From contig NZ_LT732535.1 in NCBI RefSeq assembly GCF_900156915.1, positions 3,835,967 to 3,899,966 of the forward strand: a DNA stretch of 64,000 nucleotides. Reading direction: 5' to 3'. This DNA comes from Sediminibacillus massiliensis (GTDB taxonomy: Bacteria; Bacillota; Bacilli; Bacillales; Amphibacillaceae). The position numbers and the translations under genes are program-made. The notes below the pieces were generated by a model that saw only the letters and a program-made list of their open reading frames with translations, had not been told where the DNA came from and did not search any database. The first letter of the stretch is position 1. Each line of letters starts with the position of its first letter. Shown here one piece after another: positions 51,976-60,472 of this stretch.

Positions 51976-52937
51976 GATGCCAGTTCCCTCCATTTCATGT
52001 TTGCGCTTGTTTGAACAGCTAATATTTCACTTCTTTCTTTCCGCAATTCGTTGATCGCCTCATCAAGGCTTACTTTTTTAAAAGTGACGGATTTGCCCGG
52101 TTTTACTTGGCTTAAAACAGGCAGGTCGGCTTGGATAACTTGACCTATTTTAGGGTAGCCGCCTGTCGACTGGCTTTCGGCCATCAAGATGATGGGGTTC
52201 CCATCAGGAGGTATTTGAATCGTGCCAAAAGTGGCAGCTTCTGTCACTAAATCTTCTTCCTTGTTTTTATTAATTCGCTTACCTTCAAGCCGGTAACCCA
52301 TGCGGTTTGATTGAGTGGTTGTCTTGTAGCTTTCTGTCATGAACATTTGTCTGGCTTCCTCGGTAAACCAATGATACTGCCGCCCCTCAATAAACCTGAC
52401 AACAGGCTCTTCTTGGATATAGCTAAACAGCTGTGGACTTAACCTCCAACTGAAAGGAGTGCTTTTTAAAGGGGTATTGATCGGAATGGAATCACCTGTC
52501 TTCAGCCTCCTGCTAAACTCACCACCAAGGTCATCTTTGATAGATGCACTTTTCGAACCCAGTATTTCCGGAATATTAAAGCCTCCCTTAACGGCAAGGT
52601 AGCAGTGCATTCCTGTCCGTACCGTCCGAAGTTGCAGCGTGTCGCCGGTTTTGACGGCAAGCGGCATTCCCAATGACAGAGGCTTATCGTTAATTTTTGC
52701 GGACATGTCTGCCCCTGTCAGTGCTATGACCATATCCGTTTCGAAAGTGATACTTGGCCCCATATAACTCATTTCCAATACAGCCTCATGTGCATGGTTG
52801 CCGACAGCAATGTTGGCTAACTTCATGGCCTTTGAGTCCATAGCGCCGCTTACCGAAATGCCTGATGATTGGGAGCCTGGCCTTCCTGAATCCTGTATGG
52901 ATGTCTGCAGTCCTTCTTCTATGATTCTGAGTGACAT
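51957..52937 (-). CDS. pxpC: 5-oxoprolinase subunit C (biotin-dependent carboxyltransferase-like)
   Basis: A 326-residue KipA/PxpC family protein. It starts IIEEGLQTSIQDSGRPG, shows GVSVSGAMDS-type text (GISVSGAMDSKAMKLAN), and later MAESQSTGGYPKIGQVIQADLP. It forms the PxpBC part of bacterial 5-oxoprolinase. ATG at 52937 follows the pxpB stop directly, so the two are translationally coupled. The function is confident from the complete three-gene set. Confidence 0.92.
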   Translation of the reverse strand: MSLRIIEEGLQTSIQDSGRPGSQSSGISVSGAMDSKAMKLANIAVGNHAHEAVLEMSYMGPSITFETDMVIALTGADMSAKINDKPLSLGMPLAVKTGDTLQLRTVRTGMHCYLAVKGGFNIPEILGSKSASIKDDLGGEFSRRLKTGDSIPINTPLKSTPFSWRLSPQLFSYIQEEPVVRFIEGRQYHWFTEEARQMFMTESYKTTTQSNRMGYRLEGKRINKNKEEDLVTEAATFGTIQIPPDGNPIILMAESQSTGGYPKIGQVIQADLPVLSQVKPGKSVTFKKVSLDEAINELRKERSEILAVQTSANMKWRELASCTQPT

Positions 52938-53627
52938 TTATTCTTCCTCCCAAGCATCAAACTGTTTTTTCGTGATTGGATAAAATTTGACCCTGTCCCC
53001 TGGCTGAAGCAAAGCAGGCTGTTTGGCGTCCGGGCGAAATAAAGCTGTTGGTGTTCTGCCGATAATTTGCCAGCCACCGGGTGAGTCTGCGGGATAAACG
53101 CCTGTTTGCTGTCCGGCGATTCCGACTGATCCCGCTGATACATTACGACGCGGCGATGATTTTCTGGGCGTGGCAATGGCGGAATCCATTCCGCCCAAAA
53201 AAGGGAATCCTGGTGCGAATCCGAGAAAGTACACGTAATATTCCGTTTCCGCATGCTTGTTGATGACCTCTTGTACCGATAAGTCGTTCCTATCGGCAAC
53301 CTCTGTCAGGTCAGGAGCGAACTCCCCTTCGTAACAGACGGGAAGTTCTATCTTTCTTGTTGAACGGTTGTTAAAGTCTGATTGTTCCCATAAACTCTCG
53401 ACATGGTTGCACACTGTTTGAAATGGATTGTCCGCATCAATAGCCAGTGGGTCGAAGTAAACTGCCAGCGTGGTATAAGCTGGCACTGTTTCAATAAAAC
53501 CTGGAAAGGGGCGCTCGGATATCATACCGGCCATTTGATGGATCCGGGTATTTCTTTCAATCGATATTTCCTTTCCAAAGTCAATTAGTATGGATGTCTC
53601 ACTCAATGGGAAAAAATTTATGCTCAT
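52938..53627 (-). CDS. pxpB: 5-oxoprolinase subunit B (KipI family)
   Basis: A 229-residue PxpB/KipI protein. VYFLGFAPGFPFLGGMD, then ATPRKSSPRRNVSAGSVGIAGQQTGVYP and PGGWQIIGRTP are the family signatures. In B. subtilis the KipI homolog also inhibits the sporulation kinase KinA, but the present set lacks a visible kipR regulator and fits 5-oxoproline breakdown. AAAAGAGGGTGAA precedes the ATG. It is the first gene of the minus-strand pxpBCA operon. The opposite-strand frames here are shadows. Confidence 0.92.
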   Translation of the reverse strand: MSINFFPLSETSILIDFGKEISIERNTRIHQMAGMISERPFPGFIETVPAYTTLAVYFDPLAIDADNPFQTVCNHVESLWEQSDFNNRSTRKIELPVCYEGEFAPDLTEVADRNDLSVQEVINKHAETEYYVYFLGFAPGFPFLGGMDSAIATPRKSSPRRNVSAGSVGIAGQQTGVYPADSPGGWQIIGRTPTALFRPDAKQPALLQPGDRVKFYPITKKQFDAWEEE

Positions 53628-53757
53628 TAGTTCACCCTCTTTTATCGAAAACCTACTTAGTTACCGATACAATCTTTTTCCTATTTTAACGTATGTTTGT
53701 TGCATACGCTAAGGAGAACGCTTTTTGTTTTGCCTCCTGAAGCCAGGAATTATACAG

Positions 53758-53796
53758 AAAAGCCAGAACATGAAAGAGTTTTCACGATCTGGCTTT
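53758..53796 (-). terminator. Terminator overlapping the end of the FUSC-type gene
   Basis: On the minus strand AAAGCCAGA pairs with TCTGGCTTT across a 21-nt loop that contains the stop codon, and TCTGTATA follows. It would end the gene at 53782. Confidence 0.6.
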
Positions 53797-54846
53797 TTGC
53801 AATTTTTTCTTTGCAGCTGATTCTGACTTATCTTCTTTAAGTAGCTTTTCCACCAGATGGTAGATGGAAAGCAATTCATATAAGATAATGATCTCAGCCG
53901 TAAAAAATGTTGGATTCGGCTGATCGGTGGCAGCTGCTGCCGTTTTTTTGCTTTCCCAGAACTGCTGCATTAATTTCTGTATTTGTTCATTGTGTGTTTT
54001 TGGCTCAAAGTTCTGTGGGTTTTTCAAGGCATCTGCCAGCTTATCGACCGTAACCAGGATTTTTTCTTTCTCCTGTCTGCTCCATACTACATCATATAGC
54101 GGTGTGTTCATTAGATTGCCAAGGTGATAATGAATCATCCGCAACGCAGACAGTTTTTCCTGCTCCGTTCGGTAAACTTTCCTGGCTTCTTCATCAAAGC
54201 GATGATATTTTGATTCCTCTTTTTGAAAACGGAGCAGCATTTCCGTTTTATCCAGTCTTCTTTTAAGTTGGGAAAAGGTATTGCGGATCAATTGCTCTTC
54301 TATGTTCTTCTCTCCAAGTATTGTCTTCAGAATATTTTCCAACTCTATCCCCGTCGTTCTTGAGAGAGAGTGGATATTAATCAGGATGTTTTTGGAATAG
54401 TTGGGTGGATACACAAACATGTTGACCGCCGTTGATACTAACAACCCGATGGATGTGGTTCCCAGCCTGATGAAAAAGGAAACAAGGAAGTTGCTGTGAA
54501 TAACCTCGATCATGGCGACCGATGTCAACGTAGCAACCAACAAACCTGAATGCAATTTAAGTTTGAAACAGGTGATGATCGTAAACACGGCAGCTGCTGT
54601 GTATGTAATCGGAGAATTTCCGAATAAATAAATGAAAAAGACAGCATAAGCGGAACCGATTGCCGTAGCAGGAAGCCTGATCATGCCTTTTTTAATCGAA
54701 TCAGCTGCTGTTGGTTCAATTGTGACGATGGCTGTAATGACCGCGAAAACAGCCGGCCAGTCAAGCCACTGACAAATCAATGATGTCAGGAAGACGGCCA
54801 CACCAGTTTTGAAGATCCGTCCCCCAAAGAAATGGAACTTTTTCAT
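53782..54846 (-). CDS. FUSC/aromatic acid exporter family membrane protein
   Basis: A 354-residue protein of the Gram-positive aromatic-acid-exporter (YqjA-like, ArAE) type. Four to five membrane helices occupy residues 10-150 (TGVAVFLTSLICQWLDWPAVFAVITAIVTIEPT is the family start). A cytoplasmic helical domain of 190 residues follows. The start is ATG at 54846 behind AAAGGTGC; the longer frame from 55005 crosses the promoter region. It is divergent from the IDEAL-domain gene, with a perfect cre site between. Function in Bacilli is not established; export of an organic acid is the family idea. Confidence 0.8.
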   Translation of the reverse strand: MKKFHFFGGRIFKTGVAVFLTSLICQWLDWPAVFAVITAIVTIEPTAADSIKKGMIRLPATAIGSAYAVFFIYLFGNSPITYTAAAVFTIITCFKLKLHSGLLVATLTSVAMIEVIHSNFLVSFFIRLGTTSIGLLVSTAVNMFVYPPNYSKNILINIHSLSRTTGIELENILKTILGEKNIEEQLIRNTFSQLKRRLDKTEMLLRFQKEESKYHRFDEEARKVYRTEQEKLSALRMIHYHLGNLMNTPLYDVVWSRQEKEKILVTVDKLADALKNPQNFEPKTHNEQIQKLMQQFWESKKTAAAATDQPNPTFFTAEIIILYELLSIYHLVEKLLKEDKSESAAKKKLQKARS

Positions 54847-54950
54847 GAATAACGCACCTTTAATGCTTTTTATAAAAATTATATCATACACTCTACTATT
54901 CGAGAAAAAGATGCAGGAGAAATGGGAGTAGGGAAGAAGTAATAATAATA

Positions 54951-54965
54951 ATGTAAGCGTTATCA
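54951..54965. promoter_or_regulatory. cre site (CcpA) between divergent genes
   Basis: ATGTAAGCGTTATCA fits the cre consensus with no mismatch. It is 105 bp from the FUSC-type start and 135 bp from the IDEAL-domain gene. Confidence 0.7.
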
Positions 54966-55099
54966 TATGTATGTTATGATTAATATTAACAACTGGGCGA
55001 GACAATCAAAGTGCATCACTTTTTTTGATGGCCGTCATATAATATAGCAAATCCAACTTGGTAATTACTGTAGTTCCATAACCATAAGGGGGTGTCGGG

Positions 55100-55537
55100 A
55101 TGCTTTCTGTTAAAAGATTTAAACCGTATTATATTAAAGAAGAGCGTGACTGTGTACGGGTGGTTTTGGCTTATCAATATTTTTCTTTGCTGCTTGATGA
55201 CAAGGTATATCAGTTTGTCCCGTTGGAAGCCAGAGAAATCCGGGTCAACAGGCAAACGCGCAAGGTGGAAAACGAGAATGATATATTCGTCTTTCAGAAA
55301 GGAAAGGAATATAATCGTCTGCCGCTGTCTGATTTAATGAAGCTGAAGGATTTTTTGACTCAGCTTGATACGATTGTACATCCTTACTTATTAAAAACTC
55401 CTATTCAACCGGATGAAGCAGGTCCTATTATTGAAGCCTTGGAAAGAGAAAATGTGAAAAGACTTATTGATAGAGCGCTGGGAGAAAAAGATAAAGAAGC
55501 TTTTGTGAAATATACCGAAATACTGAATAAAATGTAA
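55100..55537 (+). CDS. IDEAL-domain protein
   Basis: A 145-residue cytoplasmic protein. The C-terminal 37 residues (VKRLIDRALGEKDKEAFVKYTEILNKM) form an IDEAL domain, named for its sequence pattern and found only in Firmicutes. The N-terminal 100 residues are mixed and charged, with LPLSDLMKLKDFLTQLDTIVHPYL before the domain. Some IDEAL proteins (ComK-binding or YpiB-like) act as adaptors; the role here is unknown. AAGGGGGTG precedes the ATG. It is monocistronic with a terminator. Confidence 0.75.
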   Translation: MLSVKRFKPYYIKEERDCVRVVLAYQYFSLLLDDKVYQFVPLEAREIRVNRQTRKVENENDIFVFQKGKEYNRLPLSDLMKLKDFLTQLDTIVHPYLLKTPIQPDEAGPIIEALERENVKRLIDRALGEKDKEAFVKYTEILNKM

Positions 55538-55542
55538 AAAGA

Positions 55543-55573
55543 AAACAGGAGCCCAACGGCGCCTGTTTTTTCT
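55543..55573 (+). terminator. Rho-independent terminator after the IDEAL-domain gene
   Basis: AAACAGGAGC pairs with GCGCCTGTTT (one mismatch) and is followed by TTTTC. Confidence 0.8.
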
Positions 55574-55621
55574 TAGGATAATTTGTTTTTGTAAAATGTT
55601 TGCCGTGACACAGAAACCATA

Positions 55622-56217
55622 AACTGCGACATAACTTCAGTGTGGCTTCCTTTCATCCTTTTCGGATTCAGTGCTAAGCCGACGCTGCGGAAAAATACTC
55701 GCTTTCCGTGGGGAACGCTTCAGCCTCCTCGGTGCAAAAAGCGCCCCTGCGGGATCTTCAGACTGTTCTTTTCCCACTGGAGTCTCGCATTTTTCCGCAG
55801 CTTGGTATAGTTTTCTGATTAGGTGAGAAGTGATCCTGAAATGCATCTAATATGGTTCTCCCTGACAAAAATGGAGAAAAACCTTTACATAGCGAGAGGC
55901 AGAACACGATGACTCTTGCGGGAACATCACTCCCCGGTTTCGGAACCCCGAGGATTTTGAAGAGACATCCATGTATTTACACCACTCGCAGAAAATTGCA
56001 ATTTATCTTTAAGGAATATCGCATTTTTCCTTCGCTTAAGATAGATTTTCTGATCAAGTAAGAGTGGTCCTATAATAAGTCAAAAGTGGGGTATTCCTGA
56101 CCAAAATTCAGAGAGCTCCTACCAGCGAAGTGTTCTGCCGCAGCGAAGTCATACCACTCATTTTAATCAGAACGAGAGGAAGTCTCCCTAGAAGGAATTT
56201 TCAATATGTCGCAGTTT
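55622..56217. repeat. Composite non-coding repeat element, copy 1 (MITE-like)
   Basis: This 596-bp stretch is bounded by a perfect 13-bp inverted repeat, AAACTGCGACATA at the left and TATGTCGCAGTTT at the right. It contains the palindromic core at 55685-55802 and a second module around 56125-56205 (AGCGAAGTGTTCTG and GAACGAGAGGAAG). Both modules recur in the same order at 62458-62925. Open frames inside are short and unsupported. It is most likely a non-autonomous mobile element that has decayed. Confidence 0.7.
55685..55802. repeat. 118-bp palindromic core of the composite repeat, copy 1
   Basis: The ends GCTGCGGAAAAAT and ATTTTTCCGCAGC are perfect inverted repeats. Inside lie ACTCGCTTTCC, GGGGAACGCTTCAGCCTCCT and TTCAGACTGTTC, all shared with copy 2 at 62530. 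As RNA it would fold into one long hairpin. Confidence 0.85.
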
Positions 56218-56244
56218 GCCTCAACCATACATTTAAAAAGAAAC

Positions 56245-56288
56245 AAAAACCCGGAATGGCAGTAGGGTCACTGCGATTTCGGGTTTTT
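56245..56288 (-). terminator. Terminator of the Lrp-type gene
   Basis: AAACCCGGAAT pairs with ATTTCGGGTTT around an 18-nt loop. On the minus strand GGGTTTTTGTTT follows the stem, just after the Lrp stop. Confidence 0.75.
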
Positions 56289-56295
56289 GTGCTGT

Positions 56296-56751
56296 TTATA
56301 GCTTTAAGCCTGTTCTGCTCTTGAAGCGGCGTAGAAGGATTTGACTGTCTACACGGGTGATTCCTTTTAATGCGTATAACTCGTTGTTCACAAATGATTC
56401 CAGCTGGGTGAAGTCATCGACGAGTACATGCATATGTAAAGTGCTTGGACCTGTCATTTGATAACAACTTGCTACGTACGGGTTGTTTGCCAGGTTCTCT
56501 GCCACTTCGACAAGGTCACATGGCTCACAATCGACATCGAAAAAAGCAGACACCTTTTTTCCGACCTTTTCACTGTTCACCACACAGGAAAATTTTTCGA
56601 TGATCCCGTCTTCGATCAACTGGTTTACTCTCGCGCGAACGGAGACGCGAGACAAATTCAATTGTTTGCCAATATCTGTATAGGAAATCCTGCCATCTTC
56701 AATCAGCAGTTCAAGAATCTTTTTATCCGTTTCATCCAAAACCTTTTCCAT
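56296..56751 (-). CDS. Lrp/AsnC-family transcriptional regulator
   Basis: A 151-residue Lrp/AsnC regulator. The N-terminal helix-turn-helix is DGRISYTDIGKQLNLSRVSVRARVNQL, and the C-terminal RAM (AsnC ligand-binding) domain holds ASCYQMTGPSTLHMHVLV. The start is ATG at 56751 behind GGGAGGGAA; an upstream in-frame codon at 56769 lies before that site. It is divergent from the peptide transporter operon at 57049 and may control it. TTGTTAAC repeats in the shared spacer are candidate sites. The effector is probably an amino acid. Confidence 0.9.
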   Translation of the reverse strand: MEKVLDETDKKILELLIEDGRISYTDIGKQLNLSRVSVRARVNQLIEDGIIEKFSCVVNSEKVGKKVSAFFDVDCEPCDLVEVAENLANNPYVASCYQMTGPSTLHMHVLVDDFTQLESFVNNELYALKGITRVDSQILLRRFKSRTGLKL

Positions 56752-56922
56752 TGTTTCCCTCCCAGCCAATCACGCTCTTTAAACGCATTTTACTAGAAAC
56801 AATTTTAAAACACAATAAGTTGTCTGAAAATGATGAAAAATAAATATTTTTACACTTTTTTGTCATTTAGTTATTTATTTTTTCAAAACATTCGTATATA
56901 ATCAAAAACTATAACTTAATCG

Positions 56923-56955
56923 TTTGTTAACCAAATTATTATTTTTTGTTAACAG
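56923..56955. promoter_or_regulatory. TTGTTAAC direct repeats in the lrp/opp spacer
   Basis: TTGTTAAC occurs at 56924-56931 and 56946-56953, 22 bp apart, and a related TGTTAAAC follows near 56970. A TATAAT box lies at 56897-56902. Two helical turns between repeats fits binding of an Lrp-type multimer; direct evidence is lacking. Confidence 0.45.
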
Positions 56956-57048
56956 ACGGAGTGAAAACAGATGTTAAACATTAGTTTAGATGTCGTTTTT
57001 CATTAATTACTTACTTTAATTTTCACTTCGGGGAGGAGGGCGTGTTAC

Positions 57049-57990
57049 ATGATCGGTTTAATCGTTCGTCGTTTTTTTCAAATGATCATACTTTTGATCG
57101 GTATCTCGTTTTTGGTCTTCATGAGCATGCATATTGCACCTGGGGATCCGGCTTCGATTATCGGAGGACCGACTGCAAATGCTTCCGATTTAGAGGCAAT
57201 CAGGAAAGACTTGGGTCTGGACAAGCCGGTACTCGTTCAGTACTTGGATTACATGGGTGGTCTATTGCAAGGTGATCTTGGTTACTCATTTCAAACAAGT
57301 CAGTCTGTGTCAGAAGCTATCATTACAAGGTTTCCGAATACATTGAACCTGGCGATTGCCAGCATGATTGTTGCAGTACTTATTGGCGTCACTGCCGGTA
57401 TTATTTCAGCGGTGAAGCAAAATTCCTGGTTTGATGTTTCCAGCACAACCTTCGCTTTAGCCGGGATTTCCATTCCAAACTTTTGGCTTGGTACCATGCT
57501 GATTCTCCTGTTTTCGGTGACATTGCAATGGCTGCCTGTCGGCGGGTTGAATGCTCCCTTCTATACAATAGAAGGAATGAAACAACTGATACTGCCGGCA
57601 ATTACGCTTGGAACAGGTTCTGCCGCCATGATTGCCAGAATGAGCAGATCGACGATGCTGGAAGTAATTCGGGCTGATTATGTCCGGACTGCAAAGGCAA
57701 AAGGCGTCAAACAACGGAACGTCATTTGGATTCATGCTTTAAGAAACGCCATGATTCCTGTTATTACCGTAATCGGCGTCAACTTCGGCGCACTGCTTGG
57801 TGGCACAATCATCACAGAACAGGTGTTTGCCATAAACGGTGTTGGCAGATTGATGATCGACGCCATTGCTTCTAGAGACTTTCCGGTTGTGCAGGCTACC
57901 GTACTGTTAGTTGCAGCGTTGTTTGTCCTTGTTAATTTGATCGTCGACATTATCTATGCTTTGATAGATCCTCGGATCAGCTACGATTAG
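57049..57990 (+). CDS. Peptide ABC transporter permease (DppB/OppB type)
   Basis: A 313-residue permease. The N-terminus RRFFQMIILLIGISFLVF and the MHIAPGDPA motif are typical of DppB/OppB. The C-terminal cytoplasmic loop, RADYVRTAKAKGVKQRNVI, is the EAA-like ATPase contact. Six membrane helices are expected. GGGAGGAGGG precedes the ATG. It is the first gene of a five-gene operon (permease, permease, binding protein, two ATPases). Confidence 0.92.
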   Translation: MIGLIVRRFFQMIILLIGISFLVFMSMHIAPGDPASIIGGPTANASDLEAIRKDLGLDKPVLVQYLDYMGGLLQGDLGYSFQTSQSVSEAIITRFPNTLNLAIASMIVAVLIGVTAGIISAVKQNSWFDVSSTTFALAGISIPNFWLGTMLILLFSVTLQWLPVGGLNAPFYTIEGMKQLILPAITLGTGSAAMIARMSRSTMLEVIRADYVRTAKAKGVKQRNVIWIHALRNAMIPVITVIGVNFGALLGGTIITEQVFAINGVGRLMIDAIASRDFPVVQATVLLVAALFVLVNLIVDIIYALIDPRISYD

Positions 57991-58008
57991 AAAGAAGGTG
58001 TGTAATAG

Positions 58009-58905
58009 ATGGCTTCAGAAGCAGCATTGAAAAGTGCTCAACCAAAAGAGAAAAAACGGAGCAGCGAAATAGTGAATACCATTCGGAAATTGCTGAAAAA
58101 CAAACTTGCTGTTTTCGGATTGATCGTTATCTTCCTGCAAGTGCTGATGGCAATCCTGGCACCCTGGATCGTGCAATATACGCCGGTCGAACAAAATTTG
58201 TCCAATGCCGAACTTGGGATCGGGGCAGATGGCCACTGGCTTGGAACAGATAACTATGGCAGGGACATGTGGTCAAGATTGGTTTATGGAGCAAGGGTTT
58301 CCTTAATAGTCGGTATCACGTCTGTCGTCATCGGTTTAGCTGGCGGGGTGACATTAGGATTACTCGCTGGTTATTACCGGAGGTTGGATGGAATAATCAT
58401 GCGGATTGTCGACCTGTTGTTTGCTTTTCCGGGAATCCTCCTGGCTATGCTTATTATTGCCATGCTTGGTACTAGCTTGGTGAATGTAGTGATTGCCATC
58501 AGTATCTGGTCGATCCCGGGTTGTGCCAGAATTGTGCGCGGCAGTGTGTTGACTGTTAAGAAACAAGAGTATGTACTGGCGATGAAATCGCTGGGGGCTA
58601 GTAATACAAGGATAATTTTGAAACATATTTTGCCGAACTGTACAGCTCCGATTATCGTGTTCGCAACCATGAGGATGGCGACTTCGATTCTATCCACATC
58701 AGCCCTTAGTTTCTTGGGTCTTGGTGCACAGCCGCCGACCGCTGAATGGGGTGCCATGATTGCCGCCGGTCAGGACTTTATGTGGTCTTCACCACATATG
58801 ACCATTGTGCCGGGCATTGCCATTATGCTGGTAGTGTTTGCGTTTAACGTAGTAGGAGATGGTTTGAGGGATGCGTTAGATCCGAATATGGATTTTAATA
58901 ACTAA
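58009..58905 (+). CDS. Peptide ABC transporter permease (DppC/OppC type)
   Basis: A 298-residue second permease. A hydrophilic N-terminus of about 35 residues precedes the first helix (LAVFGLIVIFLQVLMAILAPWI). The LGTDNYGRDMWSRLVYGARVSL motif is the DppC/OppC family signature. The contact loop is QEYVLAMKSLGASNTRIILKHI. AAGAAGGTGTG precedes the ATG, 18 nt after the first permease. Confidence 0.92.
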   Translation: MASEAALKSAQPKEKKRSSEIVNTIRKLLKNKLAVFGLIVIFLQVLMAILAPWIVQYTPVEQNLSNAELGIGADGHWLGTDNYGRDMWSRLVYGARVSLIVGITSVVIGLAGGVTLGLLAGYYRRLDGIIMRIVDLLFAFPGILLAMLIIAMLGTSLVNVVIAISIWSIPGCARIVRGSVLTVKKQEYVLAMKSLGASNTRIILKHILPNCTAPIIVFATMRMATSILSTSALSFLGLGAQPPTAEWGAMIAAGQDFMWSSPHMTIVPGIAIMLVVFAFNVVGDGLRDALDPNMDFNN

Positions 58906-58925
58906 TTTTAAATGGGGGAATAACC

Positions 58926-60464
58926 GTGTTGAAAAAGAGAACGTTATTTATTTCGTTGATGGTTTTGATACTGGCACTTGCAGGTTGCAGTGGCAGCAAT
59001 ACGAGCAGTGGTGCTACAGGAGGAGAAGATGTTCCTCAGGAAATCACCTATGCAACAACTTCCGATGTAGTTGGATTATCGCCGATTGATACGAATGATT
59101 CCGTATCGTCTAACATGATTGCCCAGATATATGAAACATTGTTCGTCCGCAATCCGGAAACAATGGAAATCGAGCCATTGTTGGCTGAGTCTTATGAAAC
59201 ACCTGATGAAAACACTTGGGAAATCAAATTGAAAGAAGATATCAAATTCCAAGACGGCACAGATTTCAATGCCGAAGCTGTAAAATACACATTTGAACAA
59301 TTCCTGGATGAAGACAGAGCTGCTCCTCGTGCTTCTCTACTCGCACCTGTCGAATCGATCGAAGTGAAAGATGAATACACAGTTGTAATCAAAACAAAAG
59401 AACCATACGGTCCATTGCTTGCGGCATTGTCCCATACAAATGCTTCCATCGTGAGCCCGACTGCCGACCAAGAAGGGGATATCAACAGTGAACCAGTCGG
59501 TACGGGACCATTCAAATTTGAAGAATGGGTAGAAGGCGACCATGTCACATTGACCAAGAATGAAGACTATTGGAACGGCGCACCTGAATTAGAAACTGTA
59601 ACGATGAAAGTCGTACCTGAATACTCTACAGCTGTCTCCATGCTGGAAACAGGCGAAGTACAATTTATCGACCAAGTGCCTGCAGAGCATCTATCCAGAG
59701 TAGAGTCCATGAATGATGTGACAGTAGAAACTAAACCAGGTACACCGGTTTATTACTTAGGTTTCAATATGGAAAAAGAACCATTCAATAATCTTGAGTT
59801 CCGTAAAGCTGTCGCACATGCGGTTAATAGACAAGCATATGTAGACCAGCTTAAAGGGTTAGGGGTTAAAAATGACAGTATCATAGGCCCGCAAGTTTTC
59901 GGATATGATGAAGCAGCTGCAGAGGCTGGATATGAGTATGATGTAGAAAAGGCGAAGGAAATCATCGCAGAAAACGGATTTGAAGGACAGAAGGTTACAT
60001 TGCTTGCAGCAAATACAGGAAGCTATATGAAAATGGCTGAAATTGTCCAATCCCAATTGACTGAAGTAGGGCTAGATGCCGAGATCGAATCAATGGAATG
60101 GGGAACTTTCCTTGACACTACTTTGGAAGGAAACTTCGAAATGACTTTCATGGGATGGAGCAACAGTACTGCCGACGGAAGTGAGATGCTTTATCCGAAC
60201 CTTCATTCGGATAATATCGGGTCTTCTAACAGAATGAGATACAACAATGAAGAGTTTGATAAGTTAGTAGATGAGTCACGCACCATTGTAGATCAAGAAG
60301 TCCGCAAGCAGAAAATCCAGGAAGCTAACTTGATAGCGGTGGAAGATGCTGTCAACATACCGATGAACCACGGCGTCGTCTCTGCTGCTTATAAGAAAGA
60401 TGTGAAAGGTCTGGAGCTTGATCCGACTGGTGAATGGAGACTGCTTAACGTTACTAGAGAGTAG
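58926..60464 (+). CDS. Peptide/nickel-type ABC transporter solute-binding lipoprotein
   Basis: A 512-residue family 5 binding protein with lipobox LAGC (Cys21) and a Ser/Gly linker. Signatures are LAESYETPDENTWEIKLKEDIKFQDGT, VGTGPFKFEEWVEGDHVTLTKN and LGFNMEKEPFNNLEFRKAVAHAVNR. Family 5 proteins bind di- and oligopeptides, glutathione, nickel or opines. With the nearby gamma-glutamyltransferase and PxpABC, gamma-glutamyl peptides or glutathione are attractive ligands, but this is inference. The start is GTG at 58926 behind GGGGGAA. Confidence 0.92.
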   Translation: MLKKRTLFISLMVLILALAGCSGSNTSSGATGGEDVPQEITYATTSDVVGLSPIDTNDSVSSNMIAQIYETLFVRNPETMEIEPLLAESYETPDENTWEIKLKEDIKFQDGTDFNAEAVKYTFEQFLDEDRAAPRASLLAPVESIEVKDEYTVVIKTKEPYGPLLAALSHTNASIVSPTADQEGDINSEPVGTGPFKFEEWVEGDHVTLTKNEDYWNGAPELETVTMKVVPEYSTAVSMLETGEVQFIDQVPAEHLSRVESMNDVTVETKPGTPVYYLGFNMEKEPFNNLEFRKAVAHAVNRQAYVDQLKGLGVKNDSIIGPQVFGYDEAAAEAGYEYDVEKAKEIIAENGFEGQKVTLLAANTGSYMKMAEIVQSQLTEVGLDAEIESMEWGTFLDTTLEGNFEMTFMGWSNSTADGSEMLYPNLHSDNIGSSNRMRYNNEEFDKLVDESRTIVDQEVRKQKIQEANLIAVEDAVNIPMNHGVVSAAYKKDVKGLELDPTGEWRLLNVTRE

Positions 60465-60472
60465 GGTGAATG

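Noticed and set aside
54847..55005. Longer start of the FUSC-type protein from 55005
   Set aside because: It crosses the perfect cre site and has a poor ribosome binding site, while ATG 54846 has AAAGGTGC at good distance.
55852..56061. Short frame inside the composite repeat
   Set aside because: It lies wholly within non-coding repeat sequence, has no ribosome binding site and resembles no protein.
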